NCBI GenBank assembly: GCA_035301285.1 | Contig: DATGUN010000015.1 | Location: 1 to 17,314 of the forward strand | Length of the DNA stretch: 17,314 nucleotides | From: DATGUN01 sp035301285 | GTDB taxonomy: Bacteria; Bacillota; Bacilli; Bacillales; Amphibacillaceae | Reading direction: 5' to 3' | Shown here: in pieces, positions 1 to 7,348 of the stretch | How positions within the stretch are numbered: position 1 is the first letter of the stretch | Layout of the letters: the number at the start of each line of letters is the position of its first letter | Program-made: the position numbers and the translations under genes | The notes under the pieces: model-generated | Seen by the model: only the letters and a program-made list of their open reading frames with translations | The model's database searches: none | Told to the model about the DNA's origin: nothing

Positions 1-146
1 GCCCGAAAACCTTAACTCCCAGCATTGACCCAAGGCTGGGCGCCTCAAGCCAACACAAGGAACTTCATCGATATGCCCTTTGGCGAATTTTTAGGCCCGC
101 CTTCAGAAACGGAGGATTGACTAGAATACTGCACCATCCCTTGATG
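1..146 (-). ncRNA. ole: Candidate OLE RNA, 5' portion (truncated by window edge)
   Basis: No supported protein-coding gene lies here. The transcript would start near 145 on the minus strand, about 40 bases after the ispA stop, and run out of the window. The first 120 bases hold 63 G or C, clearly richer than the AT-rich DNA around them. A 6-bp stem (35-40 with 18-23, 11-base loop) and a GGCG/CGCC pairing (98-101 with 82-85) are visible. From established knowledge, OLE RNA is a roughly 600-nucleotide membrane-associated RNA of extremophilic Firmicutes, transcribed co-directionally next to ispA and dxs and accompanied by the membrane protein OapA. Position and orientation fit. The identity is inferred from context and was not checked by alignment. 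Other possibilities are a long structured leader of dxs or another unnamed RNA. I saw no TPP, FMN or T-box signature. Confidence 0.6.
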
Positions 147-151
147 AGTAT

Positions 152-180
152 ATTATAACACGAAATTTCTAAAAAAACCA
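152..180 (-). promoter_or_regulatory. Extended -10 promoter for the candidate OLE RNA
   Basis: On the minus strand a perfect TATAAT (152-157) is preceded by TGT (158-160), giving the extended -10 form TGTTATAAT. The hexamer at -35 with a 17-base spacer (TGGTTT, 175-180) is poor, so the extended -10 probably carries recognition. It lies just past the ispA stop codon and would start transcription at about 145. The RNA downstream can therefore be made independently of the nusB-ispA operon as well as by read-through. Confidence 0.6.
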
Positions 181-187
181 CTGTTCG

Positions 188-1072
188 TCAATGGTCACGA
201 CTGCTGATATAATCAACGATAAAATCGAGTGTTGTCCCGGTTCCGTTCGTTTTTTCCAAGGCTGCTCTGGCTTTGTTGACATAGGATTGTTTTATTTCCC
301 TTGCCCCGTCCAATCCCAATAAATTAGGATATGTACTCTTATACAGTTCGTCATCGCTACCTACGGGTTTTCCCATTGTTTCGGTATCGCCGATGATATC
401 CAAAATATCGTCTTGAACCTGAAAAATCAAACCTAAATAATAGGCAAATTGATTTAAATAATGAATGTCGTACGGTGAGGCATGGCCGATAAGCGCACCG
501 GCTTTCACTGCGAAAGATAGCAGTTTTCCTGTTTTTAAATGATGTATATGTTCTAATTCCTTGATTGTAATTTGCTTTTTTTCCGCTGCCAAATCCAAAA
601 ATTGGCCACCCACCATTCCTTCTGGTCCACTGGCGTTGGCAAGGTCTTTCATTATCTGTACTTTATGTGTATCCATTAAATGTGTGTCTTTAGCAATTAA
701 TTCAAAACTGTGCGTTAATAAAGCATCGCCTGCCAGGATAGCAGTTGATTCATCAAATGCTTTGTGATTTGTCGGTTTACCACGTCTATAATCGTCATTA
801 TCCATGGCGGGTAAGTCATCATGGATAAGAGAATATGTATGAACCATTTCGAGAGCAACGGCGCTGTTCATCACCGGACGAATGTCCTGCTGAAACAATT
901 GATAACTGGCAAGCATCAAAATGGGGCGTAACCGCTTGCCGCCTGCTTCCAAGGAATATAACATGGACTCCTTGAGTGCGGACGGGATATCCAGATGTTC
1001 TAAGTTTTTTTTCATTTCCGATTGGAGAATGGGTTTATATTTGTTGATATAATCCTGTAACGTACGCTGCAA
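188..1072 (-). CDS. ispA: Farnesyl diphosphate synthase (geranyltranstransferase)
   Basis: This cytosolic prenyl transferase condenses isopentenyl diphosphate with dimethylallyl and geranyl diphosphate to give farnesyl diphosphate, the precursor of undecaprenyl carrier lipid and quinones. The 294 residues show both aspartate-rich motifs of trans-prenyltransferases: DDLPAMD at 85-91 (first) and DDILD at 221-225 (second). The substrate-binding GGKRLRP is at 44-50. Length is normal for the family. The start is TTG at 1072, two bases after the xseB stop, with GAGAGG about ten bases upstream inside xseB, so translation is probably coupled. It is the last gene of the nusB-folD-xseA-xseB-ispA operon. 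In Bacilli dxs normally follows. Here a probable structured RNA comes first. Confidence 0.95.
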   Translation of the reverse strand: MQRTLQDYINKYKPILQSEMKKNLEHLDIPSALKESMLYSLEAGGKRLRPILMLASYQLFQQDIRPVMNSAVALEMVHTYSLIHDDLPAMDNDDYRRGKPTNHKAFDESTAILAGDALLTHSFELIAKDTHLMDTHKVQIMKDLANASGPEGMVGGQFLDLAAEKKQITIKELEHIHHLKTGKLLSFAVKAGALIGHASPYDIHYLNQFAYYLGLIFQVQDDILDIIGDTETMGKPVGSDDELYKSTYPNLLGLDGAREIKQSYVNKARAALEKTNGTGTTLDFIVDYISSRDH

Positions 1073-1074
1073 TA

Positions 1075-1311
1075 CTATTCGTCCTCTCTAACAGAAAAAG
1101 ATTCAAACTCACCTTGTTCATTCATGATTTTGGTCATTTTTTCCTGTACGTTTTTTAATTTATCATTACACATTTTAGACAAGTTCATACCTTCCTGATA
1201 ATACGTAATGGCTTTTTCGAGAGGAACATCACCATCTTCCAATTTCCCGACGATCTCTTCCAAGGCATTCATCGCAGCTTCAAATGACATTTCTTCTTTA
1301 TCTTCACTCAT
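1075..1311 (-). CDS. xseB: Exodeoxyribonuclease VII small subunit
   Basis: Small subunit of the nuclease that degrades single-stranded DNA in both directions to oligonucleotides. It binds along the long helices of XseA in a multi-subunit complex. The 78-residue protein has the family pattern: an N-terminal FEAAMNALEEIVGKLEDGDV helix region (residues 10-29), then PLEKAITYYQEG and an amphipathic second helix. Length is typical. The ATG at 1311 overlaps the xseA stop by eight bases, so the two subunits are likely made by coupled translation in a fixed ratio. The ispA start follows two bases after its stop. Confidence 0.95.
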   Translation of the reverse strand: MSEDKEEMSFEAAMNALEEIVGKLEDGDVPLEKAITYYQEGMNLSKMCNDKLKNVQEKMTKIMNEQGEFESFSVREDE

Positions 1312-2653
1312 CCATTTTCCCCTCCTTTTTTTGCAGAACCTGGCATTTCAAAGTACCATCCGACAATGTGACACGGATATGTTCATCTTCATTGACTTGG
1401 GTGGTGGAATGGATAATGGAGCCATCTTTCTGATATGGAATGGCATATCCACGCCTCATGATTTCAAGTGGGTTCAGTAGTGCCAGCTTATCGATTATAT
1501 TTTGTAATCTAGAACATTCTTCTGAATATATATTTTGCATAAATGATGATAGCAGGCGCGTTAATCGGTTAAGTTCCTTTTCGCTACGATTGATGTCAGT
1601 TAATGGATGTTGATTCAGCAACCGTTCATGGAATTGGATGTAATTCTGTTGTTGTTGCTTGATATATGAAAGGATTGTTTTTTCCAATCGTTCGACATGT
1701 GTATCTAATTCTTGTTCCTTTTGTGATATGAGTTGTTTGGGATATCGAAAAGCGTACGACTGTTCAAAACGTTTTAACATGTCCTGCGCATTTTTAACTT
1801 TGATATCGATGGAGCGCTTCATTGTTCGGTCCATGACATGGATTCGCTTTATCAATTCATCGACGGATGGAACAGAAATTTCAGCAGCCCCGGTCGGTGT
1901 AGGCGCTCGTTTATCGGCTATAAAATCACTGATGGTAGTATCTGTTTCATGTCCAACAGCTGAAATGATCGGAATGTTCGATTCATAGATGGCATAAGCG
2001 ACTTCTTCTTCATTAAATGCCCACAGGTCCTCGATAGAACCTCCACCACGCCCAACGATTAAAACATCAAATAGATGTAATTGATTGGCGTGCTTTATCG
2101 CACCGGCTATAGATGTTTTTGCATGGTCTCCTTGCACAATCGTTGGTAAAATCGTTGTTTCGGCAAGTGGATATCGGCGGTTGATCGTTGTTATGATATC
2201 TCTTACTGCTGCACCTGTTGGTGACGTGATAATTCCAATATGTTTTGGGAAAAGTGGAATGGGTTTCTTATGCTCATCATTAAACATACCCAATGTTTGC
2301 AATTTCTTTTTTAATTGTTCGAAAGCGACATATAAAGCCCCAATACCATCCGGTTCCATGCGTTGGATATACAGTTGATATTGACCAAATCGTTCAAATA
2401 CACTTATATCCCCTTCTATCAAGACATTCATACCGTCTTCAGGCACAAAACGCAATCGACTGTTATCCCCTTTGAACATAACCGCTTGGATCCGCGCTTG
2501 ATCATCTTTGATCGTTAAATACATATGACCACGATTATGATGCTTAAAGTTGGATATTTCACCACGAATAAGCACCCCTTTTAAATGTGCATCCATATCA
2601 AGTTTTCGTTTAATATATTTCGTTACAGCTGATACTGTCAGGTAGTTTTCCAT
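1304..2653 (-). CDS. xseA: Exodeoxyribonuclease VII large subunit
   Basis: Catalytic subunit of exonuclease VII, acting on single-stranded DNA in repair and mismatch processing. The 449-residue protein opens with an OB-fold nucleic-acid-binding domain (about 1-100, including RGEISNFKHHNRGHMYLTIK). The catalytic domain follows at roughly 120-330, with the conserved VGRGGGSIEDLWAFNEE and AVGHETDTTISDFIADKRAP blocks. A long charged, glutamine-rich coiled-coil region binds XseB, and a short beta-rich tail (RRGYAI) ends the protein. Length matches Bacillus orthologs. The ATG at 2653 shares one base with the folD stop (TAATG). The 3' end overlaps xseB. Confidence 0.96.
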   Translation of the reverse strand: MENYLTVSAVTKYIKRKLDMDAHLKGVLIRGEISNFKHHNRGHMYLTIKDDQARIQAVMFKGDNSRLRFVPEDGMNVLIEGDISVFERFGQYQLYIQRMEPDGIGALYVAFEQLKKKLQTLGMFNDEHKKPIPLFPKHIGIITSPTGAAVRDIITTINRRYPLAETTILPTIVQGDHAKTSIAGAIKHANQLHLFDVLIVGRGGGSIEDLWAFNEEEVAYAIYESNIPIISAVGHETDTTISDFIADKRAPTPTGAAEISVPSVDELIKRIHVMDRTMKRSIDIKVKNAQDMLKRFEQSYAFRYPKQLISQKEQELDTHVERLEKTILSYIKQQQQNYIQFHERLLNQHPLTDINRSEKELNRLTRLLSSFMQNIYSEECSRLQNIIDKLALLNPLEIMRRGYAIPYQKDGSIIHSTTQVNEDEHIRVTLSDGTLKCQVLQKKEGKMDE

Positions 2654-3507
2654 TATTTATTTTCCAGTCCAACACATGCTTTGATTGTGTTTTTCAGAAG
2701 CATTGTAATGGTCATTGGACCGACACCTTTGGGTACTGGGGTAATGTATGCAGCTATCTCTCGTGCTTCATCAAAATTGACGTCTCCCGTTAATTTTCCG
2801 TTATCCATTCGATTGATACCCACATCAATAACAACAGCCCCAGTTTGGATGTCGTCTTTGGAGATGGCGTGTTCGCGTCCGATTGCGACGATAAGGATAT
2901 CGGCTGATTGTGTGAATGATTTTAAATCGGCTGTTCTGGAATGACAATATGTAACAGTGGCATTTTCGTTTAACAGTAATTGTCCGACGGGTTTACCGAC
3001 AATATTACTCCTGCCGATTATAACGGCATGTTTTCCTTCAATCTGGATGTTTTTTCGCTTTAACATTGTAATGATACCATACGGTGTGCATGGTAAAAAC
3101 GTATCTTCCCCAGTCATCATCTTGCCGATATTTATCGGATGAAAACCATCGACATCTTTTGACGGATGGATGGCTTCAATGACATGTTGTTCCTTGATAT
3201 GATCAGGTAGCGGGAGCTGCACTAAAATACCATGAACCTTATCATCCTGATTCAGTTTCTCGATTGTTTGCAAAAGCTCTTGTTCTGAAATCGTTTGAGG
3301 TAAATGAATGATATCTGATGATATACCTGTTTCCTCCGATGCTTTCTTTTTTCCTCGTACATAAGATAATGAGGCTGGATCATCCCCAATGATGACAACA
3401 GTCAAATGCGGTATTTTGCCAATTTTTTTCAGTTGTTCTACTTCAGTCTTCATTTCAGCTTTCAGCTCTTTGGCCATTTCTTTTCCATCGATTACTTCCC
3501 CTAGCAT
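2653..3507 (-). CDS. folD: Bifunctional methylenetetrahydrofolate dehydrogenase/cyclohydrolase
   Basis: Cytosolic enzyme that interconverts 5,10-methylene-THF and 10-formyl-THF with NADP(+), supplying one-carbon units for purines and formyl-Met-tRNA. Visible catalytic elements are Tyr49 and Lys53 in the YVRGKKKA motif, Gln97 in GILVQLPLP, and Asp120 in KDVDGFHP. The nucleotide-binding signature IIGRSNIVGKPVGQLL lies near residues 163-178, and PVPKGVGPMT sits near the C terminus. The 284 residues match the usual length. AAGGAGGA lies at a good distance before the ATG at 3507 and overlaps the nusB stop codon, so the two genes are closely linked. The stop shares one base with the xseA start. Confidence 0.97.
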   Translation of the reverse strand: MLGEVIDGKEMAKELKAEMKTEVEQLKKIGKIPHLTVVIIGDDPASLSYVRGKKKASEETGISSDIIHLPQTISEQELLQTIEKLNQDDKVHGILVQLPLPDHIKEQHVIEAIHPSKDVDGFHPINIGKMMTGEDTFLPCTPYGIITMLKRKNIQIEGKHAVIIGRSNIVGKPVGQLLLNENATVTYCHSRTADLKSFTQSADILIVAIGREHAISKDDIQTGAVVIDVGINRMDNGKLTGDVNFDEAREIAAYITPVPKGVGPMTITMLLKNTIKACVGLENK

Positions 3508-3519
3508 GTTTATTCCTCC

Positions 3520-3900
3520 TTAAACGATGAGTTTGGATAATACACCATTTACAAATTTACCGGATTGTCCGTCTGCAAATATATGAGCTAACTCGACTGC
3601 TTCATTGATTGAAACATTGACAGGAATATCATCCAAGTATTGCATTTCATATACGGAAAGCCGCAAAATTGTTTTTTCAACGGAGGCGATGCGGTCATAC
3701 GACCAATTTTCCAAATGACTTTTTATCGTTTCATCAATCTGATATTTATTAGCCCCCACGCCTGTAACAAGCGTTTGTATAAATGGATCGATATCGTTTG
3801 TTTCTAGATAGGCCTCCATGGCTTGCGCCGGTTCAATATCGTTTATGTCTATTTGAAATAAGATTTGAAAGGCTAATTTCCTTGCTTCATGACGATTCAT
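3520..3900 (-). CDS. nusB: Transcription antitermination factor NusB
   Basis: RNA-binding protein that, with NusE (S10), assembles on boxA of rRNA leaders and prevents premature termination. The start is placed at ATG 3900 rather than 3924. AAGGGG lies ten bases upstream of 3900, the resulting MNRHEARKLAFQILFQID aligns with the B. subtilis N terminus from memory, and the promoter at 3923-3950 would start transcription downstream of 3924. That gives 126 residues, close to the usual 130. The all-helical NusB pattern is clear, with SVYEMQYLDDIPVNVSINEA and AVELAHIF in the C-terminal half. It is the first gene of the nusB-folD-xseA-xseB-ispA operon. Confidence 0.95.
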   Translation of the reverse strand: MNRHEARKLAFQILFQIDINDIEPAQAMEAYLETNDIDPFIQTLVTGVGANKYQIDETIKSHLENWSYDRIASVEKTILRLSVYEMQYLDDIPVNVSINEAVELAHIFADGQSGKFVNGVLSKLIV

Positions 3901-3922
3901 GTATGTGCGACCCCTTTTTATC

Positions 3923-3950
3923 ATTACATGTATGGCAAATCGAATGTAAA
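3923..3950 (-). promoter_or_regulatory. Sigma-A-type promoter for the nusB-folD-xseA-xseB-ispA operon
   Basis: On the minus strand TTTACA (3945-3950) and TGTAAT (3923-3928) are each one base off consensus and separated by 16 bases. The expected transcription start near 3916 leaves a leader of about 16 bases before the nusB ATG at 3900. The rest of the 247-base gap to yqhY (3951-4124) shows no gene or clear structure. Confidence 0.5.
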
Positions 3951-4124
3951 AACTGATGTTATTCTATGTAAAAAACCATCAATCATAATCCATCACCATG
4001 TTGTCGGGTTCAGATCAGTGGAAGAGACCATTAGAAAGCCTCTATTTTTACTGAATTGCATCACCCTTTACCTACAAATAATAACATGATTATAGGGGCA
4101 ATTCCATTAAATACGATATATATG

Positions 4125-4168
4125 AAAAAAATAAAGGCCAAAAGGAGCGTTTCTCCCTTTTGACCTTT
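4125..4168 (-). terminator. Rho-independent terminator of accB-accC-yqhY
   Basis: On the minus strand a long stem (AAAGGTCAAAAGG paired with CCTTTTGGCCTTT, continuing with GAG/CTC and one bulged G) spans 4133-4168. It is followed by ATTTTTTT at 4132-4125. It begins four bases after the yqhY stop and separates the acc operon from nusB. Confidence 0.9.
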
Positions 4169-4171
4169 ATC

Positions 4172-4573
4172 TTACTCGTCTGAATCTGTTGGGTTGTTAT
4201 GCGTATCCATTTCGATGCCCACGACATGTACGTTTACTTCTTCCGCATCAAGGGCTGTCATGTTTTTCAATGCTTGTCTGATGTTCATCTGTAATTTTTC
4301 GGCAACTTTTGGAATTGACACACCGAAATCAAGTACAACATATAGATCAATTAAAACCCCGGTTTCGGTCAGTTCAACTTTAACACCTTTGCTATGGGAT
4401 TTCTTTCCAAACCGTTCTACAACCCCTGTAGCAAAATTGCCCCGCATTGTTGATAGGCCTTCAATTTCACTTGCGGCAATCCCCGTAATAACTTCGATCA
4501 CCTCGGGGGCTATTTCCACTTTACCTAAGCTTTCATCACCATTTCCCACATTTAAGGTTGAATCCTCACTCAT
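4172..4573 (-). CDS. yqhY: Asp23/Gls24 family protein YqhY
   Basis: Member of the Asp23 (DUF322) envelope-stress family. In Bacilli this gene is conserved directly after accB-accC, and YqhY has been linked there to control of acetyl-CoA carboxylase and malonyl-CoA balance. The exact mechanism is unsettled. The protein carries the family core IAPEVIEVITGIAASEIEGL and VKVELTETGVLIDLYVVLDFG, and ends in an acidic, polar tail. The start is taken as ATG 4573 (133 residues), with GAGAAGGAG eight bases upstream inside the end of accC. An in-frame GTG at 4582 is less likely because that site lies at its edge. The gap to accC is five bases, so it is certainly co-transcribed and probably coupled. Confidence 0.9.
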   Translation of the reverse strand: MSEDSTLNVGNGDESLGKVEIAPEVIEVITGIAASEIEGLSTMRGNFATGVVERFGKKSHSKGVKVELTETGVLIDLYVVLDFGVSIPKVAEKLQMNIRQALKNMTALDAEEVNVHVVGIEMDTHNNPTDSDE

Positions 4574-4578
4574 GTTTA

Positions 4579-5934
4579 TCACTCCTTCTCAACAATTGGA
4601 TTTTCTTCCAAAAAGCGTGTATTGAAATCTCCCTTTATGAATACTTCATTATTCATGATAAGTGAATGGAAAGGTACAGTCGTATAGATACCTTCTATTA
4701 CATATTCATCCAATGCCCGTTTCATGCGATTGATAGCTTCTTCACGCGTCGGTCCATGTGTAATCAACTTGGCGATCATGGAATCGTAAAACGGAGGAAT
4801 GGAATATTCCGGGTAGGTAGCTGAATCAACACGAATTCCAAGTCCACCTGGTGGTAAATATGTTTCGATCTTGCCTGGTGAAGGCATGAAATCCTTAAAT
4901 GGATTTTCCGCATTTATACGGCATTCGATTGACCAACCATCCATAACAACATCTTCTTGTTTCAGCGACAAAGGATTGTTGTCGGCCACATTGATTTGTT
5001 CTTTGATCAAATCAACACCTGTCACCATTTCGGTTACGGGGTGTTCGACTTGAATTCTTGTATTCATTTCCATGAAGTAAAATGAGTTGTCTTTCCGGTC
5101 GAAAATATACTCAATGGTACCTGCACCTGTATAATTAACGGCTTTAGCAGCTTTTACACTTGCTTCACCCATTTTTTGCCTTATATCTTCAGTCAGTGCA
5201 GGTGATGGACATTCTTCAATGAGTTTTTGCAATCTCCGTTGAATGGAACAGTCCCTTTCTCCTAAATGAATGACATTGCCATGATTATCAGCTAAAACCT
5301 GGATTTCGACGTGCCTGAAATCCTCAATATATTTCTCAATATAGACACCGGCGTTCCCGAAAGCCGTTTCTGCCTCCTGTTGAGTGACACGGATGCCCTT
5401 AATCAGTTCCTCTTTATCCCTGGCAACACGAATGCCTTTTCCGCCTCCACCCGCAGTAGCCTTGATGATAACCGGATACTTTATTTCTTCCGCAATATTG
5501 ACAGCTTCTTCTTCACTTTCGACGATGCCGCTGGACCCCGGTACGATAGGAACACCTGCGGACTTCATCGTCTCTCGTGCAACATCTTTTATTCCCATTT
5601 TTTGAATCGCTTCAGGTGATGGTCCGATAAAAGTAATGTTGCATTCATTGCAGATTTCCGCAAAATCGGCATTTTCAGCCAGGAAACCATATCCGGGATG
5701 AATGGCATCGACGCTTGTCAATGTTGCTACACTCATTATATTCGTAAAGTTCAAGTAACTGTCTTTTGATGCGGTTGGTCCAATACAGTATGCATCGTCC
5801 GCGATCTGCACATGTAAGGAATCTTTGTCAGCCTCTGAATAGACTGCGACTGTTTCTATGTCCAGCTCTTTACAGGCGCGAATGATACGGACTGCTATTT
5901 CGCCCCTGTTGGCAATCAACAGTTTTTTAATCAC
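4579..5934 (-). CDS. accC: Biotin carboxylase subunit of acetyl-CoA carboxylase
   Basis: ATP-dependent carboxylation of the biotin on AccB, the first half-reaction of acetyl-CoA carboxylase and the committed step of fatty acid synthesis. The 451 residues contain the N-terminal domain motif IANRGEIAVRIIRA, the ATP-grasp glycine loop GGGGKG at 162-167, ERDCSIQRR at 227-235, and the catalytic MNTRIQVEHPVTE at 290-302 with its conserved Glu and Arg. Position 236 is Leu, as I recall for Bacillus AccC, where E. coli has His. The start is GTG at 5934 with AGAGGG nine bases upstream and 14 bases after the accB stop. It lies in the accB-accC-yqhY operon. Confidence 0.97.
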   Translation of the reverse strand: MIKKLLIANRGEIAVRIIRACKELDIETVAVYSEADKDSLHVQIADDAYCIGPTASKDSYLNFTNIMSVATLTSVDAIHPGYGFLAENADFAEICNECNITFIGPSPEAIQKMGIKDVARETMKSAGVPIVPGSSGIVESEEEAVNIAEEIKYPVIIKATAGGGGKGIRVARDKEELIKGIRVTQQEAETAFGNAGVYIEKYIEDFRHVEIQVLADNHGNVIHLGERDCSIQRRLQKLIEECPSPALTEDIRQKMGEASVKAAKAVNYTGAGTIEYIFDRKDNSFYFMEMNTRIQVEHPVTEMVTGVDLIKEQINVADNNPLSLKQEDVVMDGWSIECRINAENPFKDFMPSPGKIETYLPPGGLGIRVDSATYPEYSIPPFYDSMIAKLITHGPTREEAINRMKRALDEYVIEGIYTTVPFHSLIMNNEVFIKGDFNTRFLEENPIVEKE

Positions 5935-5948
5935 TTTCTCACACCCTC

Positions 5949-6452
5949 TTATTTCGTCTTCACTCTGAATAATGGTTGTCCATACTCTACAAGTTCACCG
6001 TTTTCCACTAATATTTCTACGATCTCACCGGAAACTTCAGCTTCGATTTCATTGAATAATTTCATTGCTTCAACAATACATACCACACTTTCTTTATCCA
6101 CTTTCGATCCAATATGTACGTAGGGGTCACTTTCCGGTGAAGATGAACTATACAAGGTTCCAACCATTGGTGAAGTGATTTCATAATCGTAATCTGTTTG
6201 GTTTTCAGTCTTTAGATCAGACTCATCTTCAGCAACAGGCTGTGTTTGTTCCGGCTTTGTCTCCACTGTTTGTTGCTGTGGAACGTAGTGCACTTTCTGA
6301 GGAATTTCTTCCATGACAGGGATGCTGCTCTGTTCAGCATCATCTGCTTTTTTCATTGTAACACTTGTACCCTCTTCTTCATACGTAAATTCATGTATGG
6401 AAGATTCATCGATCAACTTTATCAATTCGCGGATTTCTTGTATTTTTAACAT
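5949..6452 (-). CDS. accB: Biotin carboxyl carrier protein of acetyl-CoA carboxylase
   Basis: Carries covalently bound biotin between biotin carboxylase and the carboxyltransferase. The C-terminal biotinyl domain (about 90-167) has the biotinylation motif EAMK with Lys131 as the acceptor, followed by LFNEIEAEVSGEI. It also contains the SSSSPESDP segment at 102-110, corresponding to the protruding thumb of bacterial BCCP. The N-terminal helical domain (1-35) is joined by a Pro/Gln/Glu/Thr-rich flexible linker (about 40-88). The 167 residues are normal. The ATG at 6452 has AAAGGAAG six bases upstream. First gene of the operon, behind a promoter at 6565-6573. Confidence 0.97.
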   Translation of the reverse strand: MLKIQEIRELIKLIDESSIHEFTYEEEGTSVTMKKADDAEQSSIPVMEEIPQKVHYVPQQQTVETKPEQTQPVAEDESDLKTENQTDYDYEITSPMVGTLYSSSSPESDPYVHIGSKVDKESVVCIVEAMKLFNEIEAEVSGEIVEILVENGELVEYGQPLFRVKTK

Positions 6453-6564
6453 CTTAAACTTCCTTTCAAAGTAGTATATTGATGATCACACCAAAACGAT
6501 TAATAAGCCAACGATTGTTAAAAATAGAATAAATACACAGACTTATAAATAATATTACGTCCAC

Positions 6565-6573
6565 ATTATAACA
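6565..6573 (-). promoter_or_regulatory. Extended -10 promoter for accB-accC-yqhY
   Basis: The minus strand reads TGTTATAAT, an exact extended -10 element. The matching -35 (TCGCTT at 17 bases) is weak. Transcription would begin near 6558 and leave a leader of about 105 bases. I see no match to the FapR operator as I recall it. Confidence 0.5.
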
Positions 6574-6738
6574 ATCTTATGTTAGTAAAGCGAATACTTT
6601 CTACAAAAATGTAACTGTTTTATGGTGATGAAATTGGATGGCAATCGTTAAAAAGTGACGTGGGACCTATCGGTTATTTATGAAGACAGACTGGCATTTT
6701 CCATTATTTCATAGGGAGAAAAAATGTGGAAACAATAG

Positions 6739-6774
6739 AACTCCTTCCAATGGCATTTCCAATTGAAAGGAGTT
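6739..6774 (-). terminator. Hairpin after spoIIIAH, probable terminator
   Basis: A 13-bp stem with one G-T pair (6762-6774 with 6739-6751) and a ten-base loop starts 18 bases after the spoIIIAH stop. On the minus strand it is followed by CTATTGTTTCCACATTTTTT rather than an immediate run of T, so termination may be incomplete and some read-through into accB is possible. Confidence 0.6.
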
Positions 6775-6791
6775 ATTAATCATAGGATGAT

Positions 6792-7334
6792 TCACTTTGT
6801 GTTTACAACGACTGAAACATCTCCATACTCATCGTTTACCATCTGCATGATATTAACGACTTCTTCATCAGATAATTCGGAAGCTTGCACATGGACAAGA
6901 ACTTTGTCATCATTTGAACGAACCAACACATCTTTATAGTCTGTTTCATCTAGAATCGATTGCTCTAGAATAGATTCCGAAGAAGTACGCTCGTCTAACG
7001 TATCCATCGTTTCCAATGCTTCGTTTTTCTCCTCGGTTGTAGCAGAGTTAGATGCGACAATATCATTTAAACGGCTCTTCTTCATACTTCTTTTATCTTG
7101 CAGATCGAGCCGAATTTGGGTAAATGAGTCAGTGCCATCTTCTTCGGATACATCCTCAACATCAATATCATCATTTTCAACCATGTCTTGTGAAACCTCT
7201 TCATCATTTGTTTCCTCTTCCCCATCATTGATGTATGCTACCTCATTTGTTTTTGGTGACAGGATGTAATAGACGCTTAAAACCACCATTAAACTCAACA
7301 TCGTCAACAGCCAAACAGTTTGTTTCTTAAGCAT
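6792..7334 (-). CDS. spoIIIAH: Stage III sporulation protein AH
   Basis: Mother-cell membrane protein whose extracellular domain meets SpoIIQ from the forespore across the intermembrane space, forming the channel needed for late forespore gene expression. One membrane segment lies at about 8-25 (TVWLLTMLSLMVVLSVYYIL region). A strongly acidic linker (about 35-70, rich in Asp/Glu) follows. The C-terminal ring-building domain ends in VHVQASELSDEEVVNIMQMV and VSVVVNTK. At 180 residues it is shorter than the B. subtilis protein (218, from memory), mainly in the linker. AAAAAGGAGG precedes the ATG at 7334. Last gene of the spoIIIA operon, 14 bases after spoIIIAG. Confidence 0.93.
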   Translation of the reverse strand: MLKKQTVWLLTMLSLMVVLSVYYILSPKTNEVAYINDGEEETNDEEVSQDMVENDDIDVEDVSEEDGTDSFTQIRLDLQDKRSMKKSRLNDIVASNSATTEEKNEALETMDTLDERTSSESILEQSILDETDYKDVLVRSNDDKVLVHVQASELSDEEVVNIMQMVNDEYGDVSVVVNTK

Positions 7335-7348
7335 GTATATCCTCCTTT

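Larger units (their letters stand above)
6453..6791. other. Intergenic region between spoIIIAH and accB
   Basis: This 339-base gene-free stretch holds the spoIIIAH-proximal hairpin (6739-6774), then about 165 bases without recognisable features, then the accB promoter (6565-6573) and an AT-rich leader. No open reading frame with a ribosome binding site is visible on either strand. Confidence 0.7.

Noticed and set aside
1..146. Known metabolite riboswitch (TPP, FMN, T-box) before dxs
   Set aside because: I do not see the conserved cores of these classes. The context suits OLE RNA better.
3951..4124. Possible small gene or RNA in the yqhY-nusB gap
   Set aside because: A plus-strand frame (3889-4089) has no ribosome binding site and overlaps nusB. 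No stable hairpin other than the yqhY terminator was seen.
4194..4625. Plus-strand open frame opposite yqhY and the accC end (143 codons)
   Set aside because: It is the reverse reading of two clear genes, with no start signal and no family resemblance.
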